From Rhynchospora pubera (Eukaryota; Streptophyta; Magnoliopsida; Poales; Cyperaceae), in NCBI GenBank assembly GCA_028095005.1, contig CM051460.1, positions 152,763,461 to 152,827,460 on the forward strand: a stretch of DNA of 64,000 nucleotides, given 5' to 3'. Position 1 is the first letter of the stretch. Each line of letters begins with the position of its first letter. A model generated the notes under the pieces. The model saw nothing but the letters and a program-made list of their open reading frames with translations, did not search any database and was not told where the DNA came from. This document shows positions 55,701-64,000 of the stretch, one piece after another. A program made the translations under genes and the position numbers.

Positions 55701-56929
55701 TGTGCATCACAAAAACGAACTTCATTACGAAACAAAGTCAAGCACTTGTTCTTTATTACAACATCATAACCATCCAAATCCAAACAAGAAACGGATACAA
55801 TGTTTCGAGTGATACATGGAACTACAAAAACATCCTTGAGTTCCAATACAAAACCATTAGGCAAAGTTAGTTCCACGCTCCCAACGGCCATAGCGGAGAC
55901 GCACGTGCCGTTACCGACGCGGAGTTGAACTTCGCCTTTCTCGAGCCGCCTTCTATTCTTTAGGACCTGCACATTTCGACAAATGTGAGCACACGAACCA
56001 GTATCGAATACCCAATCTGTGTGAGAAGTAGCGAGAAGGGTTTCGATGACAAATATACCTGAGGTAGAAGGTTGGACAGTTCCCGCCTTCTTGTCAGCTA
56101 GGTACCTTGGGCAGTTTCTCTTCCAATGGCCCTTGTTGCTACAGTAGTAGCACACGGTCTCGGAAGTGGCCGGGTTCTTCTTCTTCTTAGAACCCACGGG
56201 AGCACCCTTGGCCGGACCTTGGGGCGTCACCGGGCCTTTGCCTTTTCCTTTGCGGCCACGCTTTCTTATCTTCTTGCTCTTTCCACTCACTGCAAGAACA
56301 TCCTTTGGGCCCTTCTCTTTCTTCAGACTCTCCTCCGTCTCAATGAGCATGTTTTGGATGTCATCCATGCTCTTGTCCATGCCGTTCATCCGGTAGTTCA
56401 CAACGAAACCGGTGAAGCTTGGAGGGAGAGAATTGAGAATGAAGTCTTGAATCGCCCCCGAGGGGAAGGGCGTATCAAGCTTCTCAAGCTGCCGAAACAA
56501 CCCCGCCATCTTCATGACGTGTGGCCCGACATCATGACCTTCGGCCAAGCGAGTGTTGGCGACGGCCTTGATGAGACGGGCCCTTTCGGTGCGGGCCTTA
56601 GTTTGGAACATGTTGGATAGGCGAGTGATCATAGCGAACACTCCATAGCCACTATCCATGAACTCCTTTTGGAGTTCCGATTCCATGGTTGCCACCATCA
56701 CGACGGACATCTCCATGTCCTCGTTTTCATGCTTCGCAAAGGCATCCTTTTCCTCTTGGGTAGCGGTTGCCTTTGGAGCCGATGGCATGGGAGTGGTGAG
56801 GAGATACTCTCTTTTCTCATACCTAAAGGCAAGCCTTAGGTTGCGATGCCAATCCAAGAAATTGGCACCGTTAAAAGCGAGTTTCTCTCTCTCAAGAAGA
56901 GAACGTAGCGTAAAAGATGAGGAAGACAT
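52784..56929 (-). CDS. Copia gag-pol polyprotein, intact, 1381 residues
   Basis: Domains in order: gag with a UBN2-like capsid (1-250), a basic linker and zinc knuckle CYYCSNKGHWKRNC (260-273); protease with DTGS (309-312); integrase with WHCRLGH and CESC zinc region, then HTDVCGP, DDYSRYGY and NGVSERRNRTLLD of the DDE core; reverse transcriptase with LVAKGYKQVHGIDYEETFSP, KTAFLNG, YGLKQASRSWN and YVDD; RNase H with YTDASFQTDRDD, TEAEYLA and DNTGAI. No stop or frameshift breaks it. The ATG at 56929 follows an acceptor-like ttgttgtag. The polyprotein would be cut by its own protease, make cDNA in particles and integrate it in the nucleus. ECFVDP and SRSW are slight departures from the usual GFVDP and PRAW. 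Confidence 0.97.
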   Translation of the reverse strand: MSSSSFTLRSLLEREKLAFNGANFLDWHRNLRLAFRYEKREYLLTTPMPSAPKATATQEEKDAFAKHENEDMEMSVVMVATMESELQKEFMDSGYGVFAMITRLSNMFQTKARTERARLIKAVANTRLAEGHDVGPHVMKMAGLFRQLEKLDTPFPSGAIQDFILNSLPPSFTGFVVNYRMNGMDKSMDDIQNMLIETEESLKKEKGPKDVLAVSGKSKKIRKRGRKGKGKGPVTPQGPAKGAPVGSKKKKNPATSETVCYYCSNKGHWKRNCPRYLADKKAGTVQPSTSGIFVIETLLATSHTDWVFDTGSCAHICRNVQVLKNRRRLEKGEVQLRVGNGTCVSAMAVGSVELTLPNGFVLELKDVFVVPCITRNIVSVSCLDLDGYDVVIKNKCLTLFRNEVRFCDAHLLNGLYVLDSNGFVLSVENDKRKRKVSHENATLMWHCRLGHINEKRIKRLQSVGLLDQFAFEPIDTCESCLMGKMTKAPFPNKGIRANGLLDLIHTDVCGPMSICARGGFSYFVTFTDDYSRYGYIYLMRHKSETFDKFKEFKSEVENQLDRKIKALRSDRGGEYLSHEFGDYLKECGIVPQLTPPGTPQWNGVSERRNRTLLDMVRSMMSQTDLPMSFWGYAIETAAFTLNRVPSKSVEKTPYELWFGSKPSMMFLKIWGCEAYVKRLVSDKLGPKSDKCHFVGYPKETKGYYFYNRVENKIVVARHAEFLEKEFISRRSSGSNVVIEEIQEPQQQNIPQVGNVVVPNIVPNEVAPNEIVVEPIPQVVVEEEVQEQAPSNEYSNISRVDSVEDAPILEVQEQSPQTVVEQVQEPQASTLRRSARPSRPPIRYLGLHDVLVMENDEPLTIDDMKRKPDSKEWLKAMESEMQSMYDNKVWTLVDLPNGVKPVENKLIFKRKVDMDGNLTIYKARLVAKGYKQVHGIDYEETFSPVVMFKSIRIMLAIAAFYDYEIWQMDVKTAFLNGNLEEDVYMTQPECFVDPKNANKVCKLQRSIYGLKQASRSWNKRFDEEVKKLNFVQSEKEPCVYKRISGSVVVFLILYVDDILLIGNDIPELNAVKDSLKKVFSMKDLGEAAYILGIKIYRDRSRRMLGLSQDAYIDKVLNKHNMANSKKGFLPMSHGIFLSKSQSPTNDTDREYMKKFQYPSVVGSIMYAMLCTRPDVAHPISVTSRFQANPGMAHWTAVKNILKYLKRTKDSILVYGGDQELVVSGYTDASFQTDRDDSKSQSGFVFLLNGGAVSWKSSKQNTTADSVTEAEYLAAGEAAKEGVWIKEFLTELEVVPSISGPVDIYCDNTGAIAQSKEPRSHQKTRHILRRFHLIRQLINDGWVKVKKVDGAANTADPLTKPLSRAAHELHVASMGIRRMPEWL

Positions 56930-59015
56930 CTACAACAATACATAAGTTTTAAGGTCAATTAGTTTATGCTTTAAAATTTGTTTTAACTAAGTAAAACTTC
57001 CACTACATTATATCATGTCCCTAAATGTAGTGAATTTCCAAGACTCCCACAACTTGTTAATGCAACGACGGCGTCGGCAGAACATTGCACCAACAAATGT
57101 GAAATAGGTTCTCCAACCAATCATACGTTCCTATGACTCTTGGTTCGATTAACGAACTTCACTCCAATGACCAATCCGATTTGAATCATTGTTAAGTCAC
57201 TTCTTTCTATTTGCTCCTAGTAAATCCGATTTACACCCCGACACGGATGATGGATCACGATGTCCCGCGTCGGCGAGAATACATCAATGACCGATCATAC
57301 TACGTAAGAAGGGGATAGAAAGAAGGAGAGTGAATTTAGATTAGACTTAATTCTTTTTATTTGGGACGAATAACAATCATGACGCTTGTTTGGTGGTCGT
57401 GTAAACATACACCCATACCTAACCTATCACAAGCAATCATACAAGCATCTCATAGTTATGGGTTTGTATGGCTCCCGCTTGCATTAGTTTCTTCACATCG
57501 TCCATGGAGCAAAACTAATCTAATCCTTGCCCTCCCACTAAATTCTATAAGGATCTAAATCCTATATAAAATAAAGGTGCAAAATACATGTGAAAACATC
57601 CTATTCCCTTCCTATCCTTAGGGGCATGCAAGCCTCACAAGTTACATAAAAAATTAATCAAAAATTAATTAATGGCACCAAAGGCCGCATTACAAACATT
57701 CACACATGCATTCATTTACAACCACAAGGCATTGAGTCTTGAGCCATACTAAACCCACTATCCACCTACAAAACAAAGTTAGCACATACAAGTCCACTTT
57801 GTTTCCAATTAACGATTTTCAAGCATCTTTGCGTATCGTTTGCTATAAGTAAATTCCGTGTACAAATCCTCAATTTTAAACAACCAAACTTGTTTAAATT
57901 CATTTAGAAAGTTCTTTCAACATCCCATGACAGAAAGGAGATCAAACAAGGAGTTTTCTAATTAATTTCAACTAGTTTGAATACTTAGAAAAACAGTAAT
58001 TTACCAAAAAACGTAACTAATGGAATCCAACAAAAAACAACAGTTTTCGGTCTCCAAAAATTCTCAAATAAATTACTTAAGCTCCTTATCAAAGTTGTGA
58101 CTACCAGTAAAAATTTCAAGAAGAGATCTTAAACCATCTGGAAGAATCAAAAAAGACAAATCTCTTACAAGTGCACGAAACACCGTTATGAGATTTTCAG
58201 CTTATCCTCTCAACCATTTGGTCTGTTAGACCACCTTCTATCCAGTTTTTATATATACAATATACATAGAAAAACTTGTTTAGACTACAGGCTATCCATT
58301 CATGAAAAGAAAACAATCAAGTTCAGTTCAATAATATTAAGTTACAGCCTAAACAATCAACAAATTCTGTACTGGAACAGACTGTCAATCGAAAGGTTTT
58401 AACCTAGTTGAAGGTCCAAACATCCACGAAAAATTATGAAATTAATTTTCCTGGAATCCTAACTCAAAATAGAACAACTCCATTTAAACAGAATTTTTAA
58501 AGGAGTTCTCAGTTAGTACAGTTTATTAGAACAATCGATTTGCTCAACAAACTGGATCTGACAAGATCTTCCTTTTCATACTTGAAAACCCACAAATTAA
58601 TCCGAGTCATGCAACAATTTATACATGCTCAGAAAGAGCTTCAAGTCCTCTTTATTTCTAGCCATAGAACACTGGTACTTATATTCAAAATATAAATCTT
58701 TCAAGCCATTCAAACAGGACAGTGCAAACAGAAACTGGTTCTGCGCACTGTCGCCATTTTATTCACAGTAAATCTATACTAATTCAGAAAAATGTGAATC
58801 CAACGCCAAAAGAATCACAATCCACAGATCTACAACTTTCATGTAGATGGAAAGATCTTCCAGAGAACTTATCATATCCAAAAACGCGAAATAACACAGA
58901 AACTACCATTTCCAGACAGCAAACAAACGCATCATCTCTACTAATCCATTAATTAGCCAATTTCTCTTAATTAAGTGTTAAAATAGCTTAAGTACGACCA
59001 AGGCTCTGATACCAC
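56930..59015 (-). other. Untranslated leader of Copia element B
   Basis: 2.1 kb between the primer site (59003-59015 on the minus strand) and the gag ATG. It is free of long frames and closely matches the leader of element A. The part next to the primer site is nearly the same in both. Upstream ATGs are present, so translation of gag would need splicing or internal initiation; a tttgtag acceptor-like site is next to the ATG. Confidence 0.8.
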
Positions 59016-60793
59016 TGTTAGAAAGTGTGCTAATTTTCATTTTTATGCTAATTACCAATTAATTAACCAAGCAAACAAAGCACACACAAGATCTAGTACA
59101 CAAGCTATTCAAACACACGAGAAAAAGGGTTGGAAGTATACCTCTCTTGGTATCGCAACCAAGAGGCTTGTTCCAACGGTTTTGGTGTCGGTGGCGTGCT
59201 CTCCCTTCTTCTTCCTTCGACGGCCTCGAATCCACCAAAAGGATTAACCAACCTCTAAGATTTTTGTGCTAGCAAAAACACAAAGAGAGATAGCTAATCC
59301 TTTGTTTCTAGCTTTTCTTCCAATTAATCTATATTAATGAAGTAGCTAAATCTCAACACATGAGCCCTAATGAAACAATGGAAAGAGCAAAAGAGAAGAG
59401 GAATAAATTCTGAAATTTATTCTCCTCTTTTGGGAATTTCGGCTATGGAGGAAGGAGAGAGAAAATAGAAAGGTGGCTAGAGTTTCCCCAAAATGAACCC
59501 CTTTATATAGAGCTCTCTTGACCTACCTACCAACCTATCCAATGGACAAAAATGCCCCTAGGTTGCCGCACATTTCATGGGCCAAGAAGGCCTACAACAA
59601 TTTGTTGGCTAGGTCCATTACTTAATTCCATTTATTTGGTCTTTCCAATAGTTATCAATTTCGGCCCTTTTAATTAACATTTAATTAAAATCCGAATAGC
59701 TCAAATAAAATATGTTGAATATGAATAATTATTAACTTATTAATAATCATTTCAGGATTAGCAAATGCATTAATTTATTTCTATATGATCTATTTGATTT
59801 AATTAATTATAACGGTCCGCAACGGTATATAATTAATTAATCAACATATCATATTTTCGCAATACGCACTATTGCGAATAAATAAATAATGCACTGTTTG
59901 GTTAAAGCTTTATTTGTGTGACCCTTTGAGGATTTATGCTACGTTGGACATGGAATTAAATCGCCATTTTATTCCAATAATCATAAGCGGTATCTAGCAA
60001 CACGTTATGATTCCCAATTCGCATAAATAGTGTACAGCTACAAAATTTCAATCCTGCATAAGAGAACAATTATGTTTCTCTATTTTGATTCTTATGTCAC
60101 ACGATATCATTGTATAATCCAAGATAGGAACGTGTCATTCTTGCAGATTATACGTTTCTTGATCTAGAGATAATTGTATCAGTTGCTAGCAAACAATCTA
60201 TCTCCATCAAGGGGCCAAAACAGATATCGTCACTCACTAAGTGAATTAATGAGGGACATACGGTTTTCTTGATAATTAGCTTTTCCCCGCACAATTCAAG
60301 AATACTTAAATCAAGTCCGTATAGCAGCCTTTATCAGGAATCAGCGGTAGACATGATTTATAGCATCTATCCTCATGTGGAAAAGATAATCATCTCAAAC
60401 TTAGAACCAAAATCATAACGAAATAAATAATGACACGTAACACAATCCATATATTTATTTCGTGGGGTCCAGTCCTGTACCATGTTCTATAACATATACA
60501 TATGCAATTAAGTTGGTTACTCTTAACCTATGATTTATAGAACTTAATCATCACTTAATCTGCATACTAATCTTATTGATAACTAATGTTCTCTGTTAAT
60601 TATCAAGATTATGGACTTTTAGATTTATCGTTGTCATTTACTACTAAATGAATAACAGTGATCTATAATTCAGATCCTCAACCTGAATGAACTGTCAACG
60701 ATTAAATCAAAGAACAAATGATCTGAAATCATCAATAACATAAACTATAGAAGTGGCCTAAATAAGATTGGCTCCTAGGACATATCTCTAACA
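59016..60793 (-). repeat. 5' LTR of Copia element B
   Basis: Same length as the other LTR. Visible differences are ggccaaaacag against gcccaaacag, cttttcccc against ctttttccc, and ctagagttt against ctagggttt. It ends next to the TTTGG target duplication. Confidence 0.95.
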
Positions 60794-60798
60794 TTTGG

Positions 60799-62713
60799 AC
60801 CGTACTTGGCACTCAAATAACACTCAAACCATTGAATTATTCAATAGATTGCTATGATTTCCATGGAATTGGCTCTACCGTCATTTCTTCTCTCATTTTA
60901 CAGGACATTGATGATTTCTGATGATTTTGGAGCATATAGATGGATTCCCGACGTAGCACGTACGCTAGACGACTCATTCCTAGCATTGGAGGCCATTTTC
61001 TCTCTTCTGGTCGACCCGAACAAACATCTGGTCGATCCGACCAGCACCTATGGCAGCCAAGCGTCATTTTCTCTCTCCTGGTCGACCCGACCAGGAGCCT
61101 GTTCGATCCGACTGGGCATCACAACAGCAAACTTGTGCAGCTGTTCTTTCTCTCTCCTGTTCGGTTCGAACAAGGATCTGTTCGGTTTGACCAGGGTGCC
61201 GCCATATCACATAAGGCATTATTTTTTACATAGAAACTGATGGAAATGGCAATTTCTTGCGCCCTGGTGCCCTAGCCTTCCATCCTTGCGACCTGGGACA
61301 TCCATATATACACCTCTAGACCTGAAGGAAAAGATACAACCTTTCATACCACAAATTTCACTTTCCATAGGCGTTTTTCTCTCTTCCACCATTGGAGATC
61401 ATCAAAGCGTGGTTCTTTGAAGCGACGGCATCAAGGAGACGAGTTTGGTGACCATCTTGCAACACACCACTGCCTAGAGATCATAGTTCGAAAGCATAAA
61501 GGAGTATTCGGTTTATTCTTCTATGTTTTCTTCTCTATTTTCAATGGGCTTGTATCTTGTTATTTCTATATTATTTATTGTGTGTTTTAGTACTATGTTA
61601 GGCTAAATTTATGTAGTCTTAGGGGTAAGTTAGTAACTTAGGTTTGGATGTTGTGATTTGACTTGATATGATATGATGTGTGTTGTTGATTTGTTTTGTT
61701 GAGAATTATGTTAATTGCTTGTTTAAATTGCTTGGTTAAGTCTAATTAACTTCTAGATGAATGGCCACATTTAGTTAAGTTCTAAAGTTAGGTTAATCAA
61801 GATAATTTAGATAAAGTATTTGGGATAAATCGTAGATCCGAAAGGGGAGATTAGTTGACATCAAAAGTGTAACTTTTAGACAAGTCCAAAAGACCTCTAG
61901 ATATCCTTATGAACTCCAACAAACAAGTTTAAGTTGATTGAATTCTATACCAAAAGTTGTGAACCAATCAAGTTAATTAGGTTAGGTTGTGATTAAACCA
62001 GTTTCTAGTCCAACAAGCGACAGCTGAGGTTTAGTGAATCTAGGTTTAGCCAACAAACCCTAGCACAAGGCATAAAGTATCATAAAAGGTCAAAACCACA
62101 CACTTATACCATCTGTTCGGATTGAACAGACTCCTGTCCGGATTGAACAGAGTCCTGTTCGGATTGAACAGAGTCCTGTCCGGATTGAACAGAGTCCTGT
62201 CCGGATTGAACAGAGTCCTGTTCGGATTGAACAGACTCCTGTTCGGATTGAACAGAGTCCTGTTCGGATTGAACAGACTCCTGTTCGGATTGAACAGATC
62301 CTTGTTCGAACCGAACAGAGAAGTAAACGCTTGAAAAACACCGTTCGATGCATAAAAGTGATAAGTTCTGTGTTCTAGAGTCCAAACCAAGGTGAAACCT
62401 GAACCCTAAGACGCTTTTTATACTGTTTGAAAACCCAAAAACCTTACTTTAGTTGTTTACTTTATTTTAATTGACAAAACAACCAAAAATATATACTTTA
62501 CTTGCACCTTTACATTTAATTCATCAAAACTCTATACAAATATTCTTGTCTAGCTTTTGAAAAAGGATAAGTCCAGTAATCAATTGTACCGTCCCTTGGG
62601 TTCGACCCTAAAGCTTTACTCTAAACGATTAGTGAGGTTAGCTCTAGGTCTATAAATTTATTTGATTCCTAGGTTGTAAGCCTTCATCAATTATATTAAT
62701 AATAGATTATTGT
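60799..62713 (+). repeat. 3' LTR of Gypsy element C, second piece
   Basis: Continues the LTR interrupted at 50890. It repeats the left LTR, including palindrome pairs at 61007/61028, 61078/61099 and 61157/61178. The array at 62113-62320 has about ten 21-bp units against eight in the left LTR. Confidence 0.9.
62113..62320 (+). repeat. 21-bp tandem array in the 3' LTR of element C, expanded
   Basis: About ten units, two more than at 47011-47176, with three units carrying gtccgg instead of gttcgg. The extra units explain the 42-bp difference between LTRs. Confidence 0.93.
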
Positions 62714-63340
62714 AGGAACTTCGCTCATTATTGCAAAAAGATCTCTCTTGCTCGCTACATCCCTTTCTTTGAGCAGTTCGTGTTATGTGTAAACAACCCT
62801 TCTGAAGGCTTCATTGTGCGTTATTAATAGACGATTTCTTCATCAAGGGTCTGGATTTGGAATGACAGTATGCCGCTGGTTTCTTAATATTGGTCATTTT
62901 AAGGTCAGATTTGGGGTGTGGTGCAGTTTGTGGGATTCTAGCGGATTACATTGTCGCATTGGTCTGACACTCCTGTGTTTTTTTTTTGTGCCATGTTTGT
63001 TATGCTATTCTTTGGAAAGATATATGGCTTGATTTCATACGATATGTGTGAAGAGTTTAGAATGTTATTTCAGAATAACCTACTTAGTCCATATTTTTTT
63101 TGTTTTGATTTTATTGTGTTATTGTCATGCTGTTGTTCTTGAAAATAGCATCTTTGAAGGAAGTGTCAGATTTTAGGAACATTAGGTTTGTATTGATTAT
63201 GTGGAATTAATTTAGGTTTGTATTGATTATATGGAATTAATTTTGGGTAAAATTAATTGCAAAAAATGAAAAGTGTTGTTGCCATTTTTGGGTTTTCATT
63301 CAGGTCTGTGCAGGGTAGGATATTAGGGATTTTTAGGATC
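62714..63340 (+). other. T-rich, intron-like sequence right of the Gypsy element
   Basis: Resembles plant intron sequence. A direct repeat of taggtttgtattgattat-ggaattaatt occurs at about 63184 and 63213. No exon was recognised. Confidence 0.4.
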
Positions 63341-63370
63341 TCTATGTGTTCTCGCATCATACTGTGTAGG

Positions 63371-63717
63371 GTGCATTGTTGGGCATGTCGCAAGTATTCA
63401 AAAAGGTTGCAACATCCCCACACTGCACCATGGTGCCAGAGAAGCAATCTGCCCAAAAACGACTTCTTGTATTGGTATATTCTCACATTGCCATTTTATA
63501 AAAAAGTACAAAAGAAAAGATGCAAAAAAAAAGTTCTAAAAAAATGAAAAAAAATATATATATGAGGGTTCATATTTGTTATGCTGCACCTCTCTATTCT
63601 AGGTACAAGCTCCTGCTACAAGTCAAGGACCAAACTGGCATAGCTGAGTTCGCAGCCCTCGGAAGAGATGAGAAACTAATTGTTGGTGCTGATGTGAACA
63701 CCATAGATGAGAAATAG
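63371..63717 (+). pseudogene. Possible remnant of an RPA large-subunit-like OB-fold gene
   Basis: After an acceptor-like ctattctag at 63602, the frame RYKLLLQVKDQTGIAEFAALGR ends at TAG 63715-63717, in the manner of the C-terminal OB fold of RPA70-like proteins (RY-L-VQV-D-TG-A-F). Upstream, CWACRKYSKRL (63381) could be the first Cys pair of the zinc ribbon, but the second pair is broken (CQRS). Such fragments also occur in Helitron-derived genes. Too short to be a working protein; low confidence. Confidence 0.35.
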
Positions 63718-64000
63718 GGTGGATGGGATTCGAGATTCATCTACACCTAAAGGTATTTGCTTTTGCATTAAGTGCTTAATTGGAACAAACAAAAATTATC
63801 GTCTTCTTTTGTTTTGATTTGTTCTTCATATTTTTGTTTCTGCATGAGTTATCATTCGTTTATCAATAATATCTATGGTTATATATAAGGAAGGACGGTC
63901 ACCATGGATTGTGATTTGTGTTGTGAATCTTTATTTAGGTTGGCAGATTAGTTTGGGTTCTTATAATAGTATGAACCTCATTTGGGTTTGGGTTCAAAGA
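63718..64000 (+). other. Right edge, nothing recognised
   Basis: AT-rich sequence without a supported gene; may be a further intron of the locus. Confidence 0.4.

Larger units (their letters stand above)
50891..60793 (-). mobile_element. Long-LTR Ty1/Copia element B, apparently intact
   Basis: LTRs 50891-52668 and 59016-60793, each 1778 bp, differ at about three positions by eye. The target duplication TTTGG (50886-50890, 60794-60798) is exact. On the minus strand the primer site tggtatcagagcc follows the 5' LTR and the polypurine tract aagtgggagat precedes the 3' LTR. One unbroken 1381-codon gag-pol frame occupies the interior. All features needed for independent movement are visible. It sits in the 3' LTR of Gypsy element C. 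Confidence 0.96.
45668..62713 (+). mobile_element. Ty3/Gypsy element C (Athila/Tat-like, gag-protease only), host of Copia element B
   Basis: LTRs of about 1.9 kb: left 45668 to about 47568; right begins at 50862 and, after the Copia insertion, resumes at 60799 and ends at about 62713. The interior, 47569-50861, has gag and protease but no reverse transcriptase, RNase H or integrase. The sequence after protease (gcgcttcttgggaggcaaccc) and the tract tttaagtttggggggat before the 3' LTR are typical of Athila/Tat elements. Apart from a two-unit change in a 21-bp array the LTRs look the same, so insertion is recent. The right-hand edge is ambiguous (62689 with TSD ATTAT, or 62713). Movement would need enzymes from another element. 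Confidence 0.88.

Noticed and set aside
56126..56620. 164-codon + strand frame opposite element B
   Set aside because: Antisense shadow of the intact Copia gag-pol frame.

Overview
The window is nuclear DNA of a flowering plant, probably a eudicot. The genes have short exons with GT-AG introns in AT-rich surroundings. The protein set is plant-specific (ERD15, type-C response regulator, plant E2-C, DUF1517 and DUF7806-like families), and much of the DNA is Ty1/Copia and Ty3/Gypsy LTR retrotransposons and MITEs. No bacterial, organellar or CRISPR features were seen.

Layout: 1-2971 is the 3' part of a decayed Copia element. 3504-7109 is a DUF1517-family membrane protein gene whose middle looks damaged. 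7110-9780 is gene-free and packed with short inverted-repeat MITEs. 10238-14331 is an eight-exon coiled-coil gene with a DUF7806-like C-terminus. 16190-18546 and 36791-38932 are two complete copies of a mitotic ubiquitin-conjugating enzyme gene (UBC19/20, E2-C), both on the + strand. Between them lie AT-rich minisatellites, an old Copia LTR relic, a hAT MITE, a small type-C response regulator gene (23034-23735) and a hAT-like element split by a 9.7-kb Copia element (24852-34546). ERD15 (40298-41039, minus strand) carries a PAM2 motif. 42577-43272 is a foldback element.

The last third is nested transposons. A Gypsy element with gag and protease but no reverse transcriptase (about 45668-62713) lies in what looks like a transcribed locus, and a nearly intact 9.9-kb Copia element (50891-60793, minus strand) sits inside its 3' LTR. 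The Copia element has a single 1381-residue gag-pol ORF, TTTGG target duplications and almost identical LTRs. The rightmost 1.3 kb holds a possible remnant of an RPA-like OB-fold gene.

Most notable signals: (1) the Gypsy element repeats a 17-bp palindrome of the type CTGTTCGGNNCGAACAG, always in pairs or arrays at exactly 21-bp spacing, in its LTRs, in its gag coding sequence and in its 3' region; (2) the two long-LTR Copia elements share a 2.1-kb untranslated leader that looks much better conserved than their LTRs, and one has a dead pol but recent LTRs, so it was probably mobilised in trans; (3) the E2-C genes are duplicated and both promoters share an MSA-type mitotic motif. All exon joins and identity estimates were made by eye.
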